Assembly (NCBI GenBank): GCA_039934475.1
Contig: JBDTMC010000005.1
Location: 1-45,425 of the forward strand
From: JBDTMC01 sp039934475
GTDB taxonomy: Bacteria; Acidobacteriota; Terriglobia; Bryobacterales; Bryobacteraceae
Direction of reading: 5' to 3'
DNA: 45,425 nt
A model generated the notes under the pieces. The model was not told the origin of the DNA. It saw only the letters and a program-made list of their open reading frames with translations, and did not search any database. The first letter of the stretch is position 1; each line of letters begins with the position of its first letter. Below, piece after piece: positions 15,499 through 24,563 of this stretch. The position numbers were made by a program, and so were the translations under genes.

Positions 15499-17052
15499 TT
15501 AAGGACGTGCGGCTGGGTTCCGTGGGGCGCGAATGGCCGCTCGAGCCGCTTGTGCGGTGCGGTCTGCAGGCGCCATCGCAACCGCCGCCGTGATCTCTTG
15601 GTCTGCCTCGGCCAGCCGTCCCTGTGCCGCCAGAATCAGGGCCAGATTGACCCGGGCTTTTAAACATTTGGCATCGTCCTCCACCGCGCGGCGAAACAGC
15701 TTCTCCGCATCGGCGTTCTTCCCCTCACGGGCACTTAAGACTCCCAGATTACTCCGCGCTTCCGCATACTGCGGGTCCAAGTCAAGCGCAGCCAGCAATT
15801 CCTTTTTTGCCACATCCAGGCGGCCATCGGCCAGGTATCGCAATCCCAACTGGTTACGCGCCAGCTTGAACTCCGGGCTCAAGGCCACGGCCTTTTCCAA
15901 GGCCTCGCGCTCACCCGCGGCATCCTTCAACTGATTCAGCGCCAGGGACAGGTCGAACAACGTCTTCGCATTGTTCGGATCCACTTTCAGCGCCTCACGA
16001 TACAAATTTGCCGCGCCTGACGCGTCACCCGACGTCAGAAGCTCTTCGGCGTGATGCGTCCCGAATTCCGCCTTTTGCAGCCGCTGTTCCCGATCCTTGA
16101 TCTGCTGGAAGATCTCCTGCTGCTGGCGCGCCATTGCCGTCTCACCCAAGGCGCGATACACGGAGGCGAGCTGGAAATGGGCATCGGCTTCACCGGGCTG
16201 CAAGCTGGCGGCCCGCTCCAGGTGCACTCGCGCCTCTTTGAACTTGCCGGATTTGGCTTGTGAGAGTCCGAGATTATATTGCGCCTTACCGTCGTCCGGA
16301 CGCAGCGCTACCGCGCGCAGCAGAGACTCCTCCGCAGCGGGAAAGCGAGCCAGTCGCCGATGTGCCAAGCCTTGTAGGTACCAAGCTTCCGGATCGTTAG
16401 GATGCCGCGAAAGATAGTCCGCGGTTAGCGGCGGGACGTCTTCATCCTGAGAGAGCGCCAACAACGCCTTCACCCGGGCCAGGCGTGCCACATCATTCAC
16501 CGGTTCCAATTCGAGCACGCGGGCATAGGCACCGGCCGCCTCTTTGTACTGTTCCTGACCGGCATAGAGGGTGCCGAGGTTGAAGTACAGTTGCACCGAG
16601 TTGGGAAAGGCAGTGGAGAGTTGCTGCAAGGTGCGAATCGCGTCTTTGTTCAGTCCGGCGCCACTCAAAGCCGCCGCCAGCGCCAGGCCTGACGGCAACG
16701 ACGTCGCCTTCAAATAGGGGATGGCCGCGCTATAGCGACGTTGCTTGACTAACAGCTGCCCGAGCTGAAAAGAGATTTGGGAGGACGGAGGAGCGGAGGG
16801 TAAGGCGGCCCGCAGATGGCGCTCGGCATCATCATCGCGGCCGGCTCCAAGCAACGCCAGGGCAAGGTCGTAGTGTGCTTCCCAGGAAGAAGGATCGACG
16901 CGAACGGCAGCTTCAAAGAGATCGATAGCGCAGAGAAATTGCTTGCGTTCGGCAAACCAGACACCGAGAGCGATGTGGGTTCGAGCGGAGGAATTGGTTT
17001 GGATGGCAGAAGTAAGGGCGGGGGGACCGTCACAGGCGGACAACAACAGCAT
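15499..17052 (-). CDS. TPR lipoprotein, 517 residues
   Basis: About thirteen TPR units of the usual form, e.g. DPSSWEAHYDLALALLGAGR, then FPNSVQLYFNLGTLYAGQEQ and LDPQYAEARSNLGVLSAREG. The start MLLLSACDGPP holds a lipobox (LSAC) but only six residues before the Cys, too short for a signal peptide. The bases upstream in the same frame read KTGVVAV without a start codon, and dropping one A from the AAAAA at 17070-17074 would connect to a TTG at 17089, giving MTGPVKTGVVAVMLLLSAC, a good lipoprotein signal. Either an indel broke the start or the assembly is one base off. It is a clear paralogue of the 841-residue TPR protein at 21570 and follows the TonB receptor gene, probably in one operon. 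A Pro/Ala-rich tail ends the protein. Confidence 0.85.
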   Translation of the reverse strand: MLLLSACDGPPALTSAIQTNSSARTHIALGVWFAERKQFLCAIDLFEAAVRVDPSSWEAHYDLALALLGAGRDDDAERHLRAALPSAPPSSQISFQLGQLLVKQRRYSAAIPYLKATSLPSGLALAAALSGAGLNKDAIRTLQQLSTAFPNSVQLYFNLGTLYAGQEQYKEAAGAYARVLELEPVNDVARLARVKALLALSQDEDVPPLTADYLSRHPNDPEAWYLQGLAHRRLARFPAAEESLLRAVALRPDDGKAQYNLGLSQAKSGKFKEARVHLERAASLQPGEADAHFQLASVYRALGETAMARQQQEIFQQIKDREQRLQKAEFGTHHAEELLTSGDASGAANLYREALKVDPNNAKTLFDLSLALNQLKDAAGEREALEKAVALSPEFKLARNQLGLRYLADGRLDVAKKELLAALDLDPQYAEARSNLGVLSAREGKNADAEKLFRRAVEDDAKCLKARVNLALILAAQGRLAEADQEITAAVAMAPADRTAQAARAAIRAPRNPAARP

Positions 17053-17072
17053 AACAGCGACTACACCAGTTT

Positions 17073-17089
17073 TTGACCGGGCCGGTCAA
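17073..17089. repeat. Short perfect inverted repeat between TonB receptor and TPR genes
   Basis: TTGACCGG-G-CCGGTCAA, 8-bp arms around one base, lies in the 75-nt gap between the receptor stop and the TPR gene. As RNA it could attenuate readthrough; as DNA it could be an operator. It also overlaps the candidate TTG start described for the TPR gene. Confidence 0.45.
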
Positions 17090-17127
17090 GGAGGCGGCTT
17101 GCACCACCTCCCTGGACAGCCCGCATC

Positions 17128-20100
17128 TTAGAAGATAAACTTCGCGGCCATCTGCAGCGTACGGGAGTTATTCGCCGTACCTGTGATGCGACCGAAGTTC
17201 GCCGGGTCCGCCATGTCGTTATTCGGCTGGCCCAGAATCTGGTGGTTCGGAGTATTGAAGCTCTCCGCACGGAACTCGAACTTCATCCGCTCCCTGACGG
17301 GGAACTGACGGAAGACCGAGAAGTCCACGTTCCACACGGGCAGCGTCCGTAGGCGGTCGCGTCCCAAGTTGCCGAATGTATAGGTAGCGGGAATCGCAAA
17401 GGCGGCTTTGTTCAGCCCAACGTCACGAGTGGGGTTGCTGATGTAAGGATCCGCGCCGCCAACCAGGTTGGCGCGTTCGTATTGGTTCCATCCGACGTTG
17501 CCGGTGTTGGCGATGTCGCCGCTGACGTACACCTGGTAGGGCGTTCCGGAGCGTGCGGTGAAGATGGAGTTAAGCTGCCAGTTGCCGAGAGCGTAATCAA
17601 GGAACTTGTTCTTCGTGGACAGCGCCTTGCCCTTGCCGATCGGAAGCTCATAGAGGGCATTGACGGAAAGAACCTGCGTGAGGTCAAAGCCGGAAGGACC
17701 GCGGCTGCCCTGCACGTTGTAAGGATCGGTGAGAGACTGACCTTCGACGCCATACCAGCCCGAGGAACCGTAGTCGATCGACTTCGACCAGGTGTAGGCC
17801 ACCTGGTAGGCCAGGCCCTTCGAAAAGCGCTTGTTGAGCGACATCTGGAGACCGTTGTAGTTGGCTTTGCCAATGCTGCGGTCATAGAACGTCGGCGCGA
17901 TGTACTTATACTGAGCGCGCGGGTTGCACAGGTCGGTCACGGAGGCCGCGCAGAGATTGGTATCCACCGGGTCGCCGGGGCCAGGCTTGAGAGCAACGTT
18001 GTTGTAACCGCCTACGTCCATGCGCCGCGATCCCGACCCGACATAGTTAATCGATATGGTGGTGGCGGTATTGATCTGATGTTCGACACCGAAGTTCCAC
18101 TGCATCGAGTAAGGGTTTCTGGCGTAGGGATCCATGTACCATTGCACGATGCCGAAAGGAGTAGCCGTCGGCAGCAAGTTACCACCAGTGGAGAACGGAT
18201 CTTGCGCCTTCACGTTCGGCGTCAACTGCGTGCTTCTCGGAGCGTTGAGGTTATTGGCGAGCTGCTGGCCGATGTCCGGCCAGGCGCCTTCGTAGTTCTG
18301 CGCGGTCTGAGTGACGGCCGCCCAGTTATCGTAGACGATGCCGAACGAAGTACGAATGGCGGTCTTGTTATTGAGGCGGTAGGCCAACCCGATGCGGGGA
18401 CCCCAGTTGTCCTTGGTGTCGTGGTAAACCTGGCCGCGCGGGTCTACAACCACGTGCGCAGGTAGTGTTCCATCGCCAGGGATGCAAGGAGCCGCCTTGC
18501 GGTCGTTACAGGACGGTGGCAGCTTCTGGACGATGAAGGTACCGTCGTTCAGGTTGATAGCGCCAGTCTCGATGCCGCCGTTCTGACCCACCGTGTCCTC
18601 TTTGCCATACGGCGGCTGGAACGTACGGTCGTAACGGAGACCAACGTTGACGGTCAGCTTCGACGTTGCCTTCCAGGAATCCTGGAGGAAGAAGCTCATC
18701 ACACCACCGGGACGAACCGTTTCATGAACGTTGCGGCGACCGGCCTGGTCGGGAACGTTGAGGAGGAAGGAAGCAAGCGAGCTGCCCGGCTGGCTGGAAT
18801 CACTCGGGTTGGCGGTTTGCTGGGCAGCGAAGTTCACGCTGGAACTGCGATTGAATGCTTCCTGGCCCATGCTGGAATACTTACCACCAAACTTGATGGT
18901 GTGGGTACCAATGATCTTGGTGACATTGGCATCGAACTGGTGGATGTTCGCCACGATGGGATTGCTACCCTGGCTCTCACCGCCGCCGAAGAAGCCATCG
19001 ACGTTAATTGCGGGGATGACAGTGATTCCGCCGATGAAGTTGCCACCGAAGGCGGGCGAGAAGCCCCAGTTGGCCCCCGCCTGATTGGTAAAGGTCGTGG
19101 GCGAGAACTCGGAGGACGTGGTGTGCCCGTACTGACCCTGCAATACGAGGGTGGGGCTAAACGTATGGACGTAGTTGACACCCCAGTTGCGGCCCGGATT
19201 GTTTTTAGCAGCTTCGAGGGCGGGACGACCGCCGGAGGACGTTGTATCGTTCTGGATGTCGCTGAAACGGAACCAGGCAAAATCGTTATTGCCGATGGTT
19301 TGGTCCACGCGGAAGGTGTATTCCTGTTGGTTCTGGTGGAACGGAGTCGGATCGATCGCGTTGTTGGTTCCATTCAGAATGGGACCGGCCGCGGGCAAGG
19401 TGTTCTTGGCGAACGTAACCATGCTTTGATCGATCAGGTTGCCAGGAATCTGGTTCCCGGGGAACGGATCGCGGACGAAGCTCCCATCCGGTAGGACACG
19501 GGTGCTGTAGGGATTGTAGATCTGGGTCGGAATGTCGCTCAAGTTGCCGGTGTAGTTGGCCTCGGTCGGTACGCGGAAGAACGAATTCGACGGCTTGCGG
19601 AACAGGAACTGCTGGAACGCGCCGTAGAAGAACGTCTTGTTCTTGCCGTTATAGACTTTCGGGATGTAAACCGGACCGCCAAGGGAGAACCCGAACTGGT
19701 TCTGTTTAAACGGCGTTACGTCCGACTGGAAAGTGTTGCGGGCGTCAAAAGCGTCGTTGCGCAGGTATTCCCAAGCCGTGCCGTGGAGGGCGTTGGTACC
19801 GGACTTGGTGACGACGTTGATGATGCCGCCAGTGGATCCGCCGAACTCGGCGTCGTTGTGGGAGTTAACCTTGAATTCCTGAATGGCGTCGATGATGGGC
19901 GGCACGACATACGTGCTCACCATGCCCTGATTGTCGACACCGTCGAGCATGAAGAAGTTGCTGCGGTTGGTCTGGCCGTTGATGGCCGGGAACACGAACT
20001 GGCTGCCTTCGGTCTTGGCAACGCCAAATCCGCCGCCCGCGTTCTGGGAGACGCTGACCGGCGCTACGCCCGCCTGAAGCGAAAGAAGCTGCGTGAAGTT

Positions 20101-20568
20101 CCGGCCATTGAGGGGAAGATCAACAACCTGCTTTTCCGCGACCACGGCTCCTAGCTCAGCCGACGAAGCAGCGACTTCGGCGCCCTGAGCTTCTACCGTG
20201 ACGGTCTGACTTAGCTCGCCGACTTCGAGGATGACGTCCATCGTGGCTGTCTGGTTCACCGCCAGGGTGAATTCGTTGACACGAGAAGACTTGAACCCTT
20301 TGGCGTTGGTATCGAGTGTGTAGCGTCCAGGATTTACGTTGATGCTAAAGTTGCCCGCGGAATTCGCGGTTGTGTTGCGCTCGACAGCGGTGTCGACGTT
20401 GCGAAGGATGACCTTCGCCCCAGGGACGACGCCGCCTGAACTGTCCCGGACGATGCCCGTCACGGTTGCAGAGGAAATCTGAGCTGAAGCTGTTCTCCCA
20501 GCGATGCTTGCGACAAGGGCTAGCATCAGCAGCTTGACAAATAGTGTGTGAAGTCGCTTAACCGACAT
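17128..20568 (-). CDS. TonB-dependent outer-membrane receptor, Oar-like with carboxypeptidase-regulatory-like domain
   Basis: A 1146-residue receptor. A signal peptide (MLALVASIAGRTASAQ) is followed by a carboxypeptidase-regulatory-like domain at ~33-115 (ATVTGIVRDSSGGVVPGAKV, then NPGRYTLDTNAKGFKSS). The plug begins near residue 140 with LPLNGRNFTQLLSLQAGVAP, and GGIINVVTKSGTNALHGTAW is the typical plug end. The rest is a beta-barrel rich in aromatic strand ends (SMQWNFGVEHQINTATTISI, PYQVYVSGDI) finishing in AAKFIF with a terminal Phe. Such receptors are the dominant large-substrate transporters of Acidobacteria; the cargo is unknown and may be a peptide or polysaccharide. The gene heads a minus-strand run with the TPR lipoprotein. 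No SD is visible before the ATG at 20568. Confidence 0.95.
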   Translation of the reverse strand: MSVKRLHTLFVKLLMLALVASIAGRTASAQISSATVTGIVRDSSGGVVPGAKVILRNVDTAVERNTTANSAGNFSINVNPGRYTLDTNAKGFKSSRVNEFTLAVNQTATMDVILEVGELSQTVTVEAQGAEVAASSAELGAVVAEKQVVDLPLNGRNFTQLLSLQAGVAPVSVSQNAGGGFGVAKTEGSQFVFPAINGQTNRSNFFMLDGVDNQGMVSTYVVPPIIDAIQEFKVNSHNDAEFGGSTGGIINVVTKSGTNALHGTAWEYLRNDAFDARNTFQSDVTPFKQNQFGFSLGGPVYIPKVYNGKNKTFFYGAFQQFLFRKPSNSFFRVPTEANYTGNLSDIPTQIYNPYSTRVLPDGSFVRDPFPGNQIPGNLIDQSMVTFAKNTLPAAGPILNGTNNAIDPTPFHQNQQEYTFRVDQTIGNNDFAWFRFSDIQNDTTSSGGRPALEAAKNNPGRNWGVNYVHTFSPTLVLQGQYGHTTSSEFSPTTFTNQAGANWGFSPAFGGNFIGGITVIPAINVDGFFGGGESQGSNPIVANIHQFDANVTKIIGTHTIKFGGKYSSMGQEAFNRSSSVNFAAQQTANPSDSSQPGSSLASFLLNVPDQAGRRNVHETVRPGGVMSFFLQDSWKATSKLTVNVGLRYDRTFQPPYGKEDTVGQNGGIETGAINLNDGTFIVQKLPPSCNDRKAAPCIPGDGTLPAHVVVDPRGQVYHDTKDNWGPRIGLAYRLNNKTAIRTSFGIVYDNWAAVTQTAQNYEGAWPDIGQQLANNLNAPRSTQLTPNVKAQDPFSTGGNLLPTATPFGIVQWYMDPYARNPYSMQWNFGVEHQINTATTISINYVGSGSRRMDVGGYNNVALKPGPGDPVDTNLCAASVTDLCNPRAQYKYIAPTFYDRSIGKANYNGLQMSLNKRFSKGLAYQVAYTWSKSIDYGSSGWYGVEGQSLTDPYNVQGSRGPSGFDLTQVLSVNALYELPIGKGKALSTKNKFLDYALGNWQLNSIFTARSGTPYQVYVSGDIANTGNVGWNQYERANLVGGADPYISNPTRDVGLNKAAFAIPATYTFGNLGRDRLRTLPVWNVDFSVFRQFPVRERMKFEFRAESFNTPNHQILGQPNNDMADPANFGRITGTANNSRTLQMAAKFIF

Positions 20569-20579
20569 GGTGTGGCAAA

Positions 20580-20607
20580 ACTATCACGACTTAACCGCTA
20601 ACGTCAA
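20580..20607 (-). promoter_or_regulatory. Candidate sigma-70 promoter for the TonB receptor
   Basis: On the minus strand TTGACG (20607-20602) is followed after 16 nt by GATAGT (20585-20580). Transcription would start only a few bases before the ATG at 20568, giving an almost leaderless mRNA, consistent with the missing ribosome binding site. The -10 match is weak. Confidence 0.3.
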
Positions 20608-20761
20608 ACACTTTCTAATGGATTTACACTATGAAATTTGGTAGAGACAGACGTGGTTGAAGGGCTCCGGTAGCGTCTAAGCGCATTTTGTTGGCGTATT
20701 CGAGTTTTGGCGGCAAAAACTACACCTTCAAACCAGATGTAACAGTCTGAATTAAAAATGG

Positions 20762-20863
20762 TTAAACCTTTCCCGGTAATCCTTGACTGTAACCCTGAAG
20801 CACGGCGTATTCGGCCAATCGCGTCCGGTTTACAACGTTCATTTTAAGGAAGATCGGCGTCCA
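20762..20863 (-). pseudogene. Tail of a LuxR-family helix-turn-helix protein (remnant)
   Basis: The minus strand reads TPIFLKMNVVNRTRLAEYAV then LQGYSQGLPGKV and a stop at 20762. The N-x-x-x-K-x-x-V-x-N-R-T-x-L-A pattern is the recognition and last helix of the LuxR/NarL-type DNA-binding domain (compare IFxKLxVxNRTxLA in response regulators). Nothing upstream encodes the rest of the domain, so this is the decayed end of a regulator gene. The rest of the 460-nt gap (20608-20761 and 20864-21028) shows nothing recognisable. Confidence 0.55.
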
Positions 20864-21028
20864 TGCAATATCAAACTCGAATTGAAGAAATCGTCCTTCC
20901 TGGATATTGAATAGGATCCCCCAGGGGAGGTAAACTGGCGCAGGCGGCCCGCGGGTATGCTCCCGTTAAGCGGAAGAATCCGGACGTCTAGGTAACGATT
21001 AACTTTAACGGTGAAGAGGTGGCGCCCC

Positions 21029-21529
21029 TCAGGCCTGAAAGATCTCCGCCCGCGTCAATTCCACATCCAGTTGTTCCGCCCGCACCGAATCGCCCTGTAC
21101 GGGAACGAGAGCGCCTTTCGTGAAAACCGACACCAGCTGCAATCTTGGGTCGATCACCCAGATGTTGCGAATGCCCTTGGCTTCGTACTCGGTGAGTTTC
21201 TCCACCACCTGCGTCATCCGATCGTCTTCGGACAGGATTTCGACGGCGATGAGGGCAGCTTCAAGTAGATACCGGGTTTGGGGAGGAGCCATGAGAACGG
21301 TAATGTCGGGCAGACGAAACCGCGTCGCTGTGGTTTGCGAACGGAGTTCGGGAACAACCTTGAGAGAGGGATACTTCTTTCGAAGGGCAAAGAGGATGTT
21401 GCTTTGAATCAGGCTATGCAGCCAGTCGCCCACGTTACGCTCTACCAGGACACCGTCGACGTACTCGACATCAGGATCGTAGGCCGTGTTCAGATATTGC
21501 TCTACTGACACCAGGGTCCCAGCGCTCAT
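21029..21529 (-). CDS. Uma2 family (DUF820) putative endonuclease
   Basis: A 166-residue protein with the Uma2 pattern: LVSVEQYLNTAYDPDVEYVD near the start, FRLPDITVLMAPPQ with the catalytic Asp, then LIAVEILSEDDRMTQVVEKL and YEAKGIRNIWVIDPRLQLV, giving the restriction-endonuclease-like D...E-x-L...K core. These proteins are widespread as multiple copies in Cyanobacteria and Acidobacteria, and their function is not settled. I use the ATG at 21529 rather than the upstream TTG. It is divergent from the TPR gene at 21570, only 40 nt apart, so their promoters overlap. Confidence 0.88.
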   Translation of the reverse strand: MSAGTLVSVEQYLNTAYDPDVEYVDGVLVERNVGDWLHSLIQSNILFALRKKYPSLKVVPELRSQTTATRFRLPDITVLMAPPQTRYLLEAALIAVEILSEDDRMTQVVEKLTEYEAKGIRNIWVIDPRLQLVSVFTKGALVPVQGDSVRAEQLDVELTRAEIFQA

Positions 21530-21569
21530 GCGCAAACGATACCATGGCCGGTTCAGTAGACTAAATCTG

Positions 21570-24095
21570 ATGCTGTTGCGTTCTTTGCTGGTGGCTCTGG
21601 TAGCCGCCAGCCTAACCCTTTCCGCCCAAGCCCCTGGCTGTAAAGGTCCGGACGAACTGGAGAGAGTAGCGAAAGCCCAACCGTCGGCCGGCGTTTATGA
21701 CGCTTTGGGCGCGTACTTCGCCCAGAAGGAGCAGATGACCTGCGCCATCGCCTCCTTCCGGGCTGCTGTGAAGCTGGAACCGGGTTCTTCGGAAGCGCAC
21801 TACAATCTCGGCGTGGCGCTGCTTCAGAGCGGCGATTCGCGCGGGGCCGTTGGGGAGTTGCAGGCCGTGGTTCGTAAACAGCCCGGAATGCTGGCCGCTT
21901 ATCACGCACTGGGCACGGCTCATCAGAACTTGAGCCAGTGGGACGCCGCAGAGAGCAACTTCAAGGCGGCGCTGAAGATCGATCCGCAATCGGTGTACGC
22001 GATGGAAGGCTTGGCCAAGGTTCTCATCGAACAGAAGCGCTACCCGGCCGCCATCTCCTTCTTAAAGAACGCGCCGCAGGATCCGGCGTTGTTATTGAAT
22101 CTGGCGATCGCCTATTCCAAAAGCGGCAATCTCGAAGAGGCGGTTTCCATCGTCTCCGCCTTGGTGAAGGCCCAGCCCAATTCCGCGCTCGCACACTCGA
22201 ATCTCGGCATCATTTACACGGACCAGAAGCGGTACCGGGAAGCAGCCGACGAATACAGGATCGCCATCCGGCTGGATCCTTCGAATGATCTGCTCCGGTT
22301 GGCTTTGGTGAAGACTCTGGTTGTTCTGGGCGACTACGCCGAGGCGCTGCCGTTGACCCAGGAATACCTGAAACGCAACCCTAAGGATCCGGAATCCTAC
22401 CTCGAACTGGGGGTAACACTCCGCGGGCTTGGACAGTACGACCAGGCGCTGCCACCGTTGGAGCGCGCTGTCCGGATGAAGCCGGCAGACTACGACGCCC
22501 GCTACAGTCTTGGCTTCGTTCTGGCAAAACTGGGCAAGCCGCAAGAGGCGCTGGTCCATCTCGAGAAAGCCGTTTCCGTGAAACCCGACTCCTCGGAAGC
22601 GCACTTCCAACTGGCCGGCGTGCTGCGCAGCCTGAAGCAGTTCGATCGCGCTCGCCAGGAACTAAAGGTCTTCGGAGAGCAGAAGAAAGCCACGGTGGAT
22701 GAGAACATCGCGGGAACCGCTGCCAATCAGGCCAACGACTACCTGCAGAAAGGCGGCCCGGCGAAGGCGGTGGAGGTCTACCGGCAGTCCTTGGATAAGG
22801 ATCCGAAGAACGCGCGGACCTGGTACAACCTGGCTTCGGCGCTGGCGCTGCTGAACGACAAAGCCGGAGAGCGGCAGGCATTGGAAAAGTCGCTGAGTAT
22901 CGACGCGAACCTGGCGCTGGCGCAGAACCAGATAGGCCTGATGGACCTGGAGGACGGCAAGGCTGCCTCGGCCGAAGAGCACCTCAAAGCCGCGCTGGCA
23001 TTGGATCCGCAATACGCCGAAGCGCAAAACAATCTGGGAGTGCTATATGGCCAGCAGGGGAAATCCCGAGACGCGGAGGCGCTGTTCCGCCAGGCGGTGG
23101 AGAACAATCCGCAATACGTTCAGGCGTTCATCAACCTGGGCCTCACCCTGGCCGGCCAAGACCGCCTTCCGGAAGCCGAAAAGGAGATTCAGAACGCGGC
23201 TCGCCTGAACCCTAAACAGCTGCGGGCGCTGACGGCGCTGGGTATGATCCAGGCCCGGCTTGGGCGCGGACCCGACGCTATAGAGAGCTTCCGTAAAGTA
23301 ATTGCGCTTGATCCGAATTCCCCCGACGCGCACCTGAATCTTGGAATCGCTTTTGCCGACCAGTACAACCTGGAAGGGGCTCTCACCGAATTTTCCGAGA
23401 GTGCTCGCCTCGCTCCCAACAATCCGATGATGCGTTACAACAAGGGCCGTTCGCTCTTCGATCTGCGCCGGAACGAGGAGGCGAAGCCGGAATTGGAGGC
23501 CGCGGTGCGCCTGGCGCCGGAGCATGACGGCGCGCTGTATCTGCTGGGCTTAATTGAGAAGCAGGCCGGCAATACGGCCCAGTCGGCGCAGCTTCTGGAG
23601 AAGGTGGTGAAGCTCGACCCGCGTAACAGCGACGCCTACTTCGCGCTCGGCCAGAACTACGCCAAGCTCGATAAGACCAAAGAGGCGATAGCGAGTTGGA
23701 AGCGGGCCATTGAGATCAATCCGAACCACGCCCAAGCGCTATACAGCCTCAGCCGCGCGCCGGAATCGGACCCGGCCGACGCCGAGCGCTACCGCTCCCG
23801 CTTTGCCGAGCTGCAGCGCAAGCGCCAGATAACCGACCGCGCCGAGACGCTAAGCAACTTCGCGCTTTCGTCAGCCGCCGCCCGCGATTGGCCACAGGCC
23901 GTCGCCCAACTGAAGGAAGCGATTGATGTGTGCGGCGAATGCCGTTCCCGCGCCACGCTGCACAAGAACCTGGGTCTGATCTACTGCCGCTCCGGTGATG
24001 TAAAGAGCGGCATTGTGCAACTGCGCGAGGCGCGCCGGCTGAATCCGAAGGATCCGGAGATTGAGACCGCGCTGAGGATCGTGGACAAGGAGTAA
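21570..24095 (+). CDS. Large exported TPR protein, 841 residues
   Basis: A signal peptide (MLLRSLLVALVAASLTLSAQ) leads into about twenty TPR units, e.g. EPGSSEAHYNLGVALLQSGD, then IDPQSVYAMEGLAKVLIEQK and LDPNSPDAHLNLGIAFADQY. The first ~520 residues align along their whole length with the 517-residue TPR protein at 15499, so the two arose by duplication and this one gained extra repeats. The last segment (ELQRKRQITDRAETLSNFAL, CGECRSRATLHKNLGLIYC) contains paired Cys residues. It is probably periplasmic, scaffolding envelope complexes near the TonB receptor. The last 312 nt recur at 25808-26119. An in-frame ATG further upstream (21486) would lie inside the divergent Uma2 gene and is rejected. 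Confidence 0.92.
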   Translation: MLLRSLLVALVAASLTLSAQAPGCKGPDELERVAKAQPSAGVYDALGAYFAQKEQMTCAIASFRAAVKLEPGSSEAHYNLGVALLQSGDSRGAVGELQAVVRKQPGMLAAYHALGTAHQNLSQWDAAESNFKAALKIDPQSVYAMEGLAKVLIEQKRYPAAISFLKNAPQDPALLLNLAIAYSKSGNLEEAVSIVSALVKAQPNSALAHSNLGIIYTDQKRYREAADEYRIAIRLDPSNDLLRLALVKTLVVLGDYAEALPLTQEYLKRNPKDPESYLELGVTLRGLGQYDQALPPLERAVRMKPADYDARYSLGFVLAKLGKPQEALVHLEKAVSVKPDSSEAHFQLAGVLRSLKQFDRARQELKVFGEQKKATVDENIAGTAANQANDYLQKGGPAKAVEVYRQSLDKDPKNARTWYNLASALALLNDKAGERQALEKSLSIDANLALAQNQIGLMDLEDGKAASAEEHLKAALALDPQYAEAQNNLGVLYGQQGKSRDAEALFRQAVENNPQYVQAFINLGLTLAGQDRLPEAEKEIQNAARLNPKQLRALTALGMIQARLGRGPDAIESFRKVIALDPNSPDAHLNLGIAFADQYNLEGALTEFSESARLAPNNPMMRYNKGRSLFDLRRNEEAKPELEAAVRLAPEHDGALYLLGLIEKQAGNTAQSAQLLEKVVKLDPRNSDAYFALGQNYAKLDKTKEAIASWKRAIEINPNHAQALYSLSRAPESDPADAERYRSRFAELQRKRQITDRAETLSNFALSSAAARDWPQAVAQLKEAIDVCGECRSRATLHKNLGLIYCRSGDVKSGIVQLREARRLNPKDPEIETALRIVDKE
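23784..24095 (+). repeat. 312-nt direct repeat, copy 1 (end of TPR gene)
   Basis: This block, starting GAGCGCTACCGC, recurs at 25808-26119 with the same length and no gaps. Counting by eye I find about nine substitutions, or ~97% identity. Copy 1 is the functional 3' end of the TPR gene. Between the copies lie the RES-Xre and Phd-PIN modules and a short palindromic element. Confidence 0.95.
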
Positions 24096-24099
24096 GCGC

Positions 24100-24558
24100 C
24101 TACCGGAACATGCGCGCGTCGAATTCAAAGACCTCGGGTTCACCGAAGCTGACCTTTGGAAAATCCCTGTGAGCCGGGTTGAACAGGACGTTCCACTCAC
24201 CGCGGATCACAGCCGAGGGCACAAGCAAACCTGCGGTGTTCCCACGTCTTATCCATTCATCGCCAAAGTGCCGTAGAGATTCGTCTCTCGTCTTGTGCCA
24301 TTCCGCGGGTAGGTCTGCCAGCGCCAGAGTTGCGATTTTCAGAGACTTTGGGGTCCGGACTTCCACACTCACCAGATCGGCGGGGAGCAGATTGGGGGAG
24401 AGGTTGACAAACGTTTCCACGGCAGCCAGCGAGAGGGATGTGGATGCGTAAATCACTCGCACACCACGGCTATTCCAGCGACCACCATACAGACGGGCGC
24501 CTTCCCCGGTCGCCACTTCCGGAGCATACCTTCGGCGGCAAATTCTCCAAAATCGCAT
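24100..24558 (-). CDS. RES-domain toxin
   Basis: A 152-residue RES protein. FWRICRRRYA, then GEGARLYGGRWNSRGVRVIY carry the conserved Arg/Tyr of the NAD-binding pocket, followed by STSLSLAAVETFVNL with the conserved Glu and a final LLVPSAVIRGEWNVLFNPAH. RES toxins (MbcT, ParT, Xre-RES families) degrade NAD+ or ADP-ribosylate, halting growth unless the Xre-type antitoxin binds them. The gene follows its antitoxin by 5 nt and ends 4 nt from the convergent TPR gene. Confidence 0.93.
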   Translation of the reverse strand: MRFWRICRRRYAPEVATGEGARLYGGRWNSRGVRVIYASTSLSLAAVETFVNLSPNLLPADLVSVEVRTPKSLKIATLALADLPAEWHKTRDESLRHFGDEWIRRGNTAGLLVPSAVIRGEWNVLFNPAHRDFPKVSFGEPEVFEFDARMFR

Positions 24559-24563
24559 TGGGA

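Noticed and set aside
17482..18465. 327-codon frame opposite the TonB receptor
   Set aside because: Antisense shadow of a well-supported receptor gene; low-complexity Val/Arg-rich translation.
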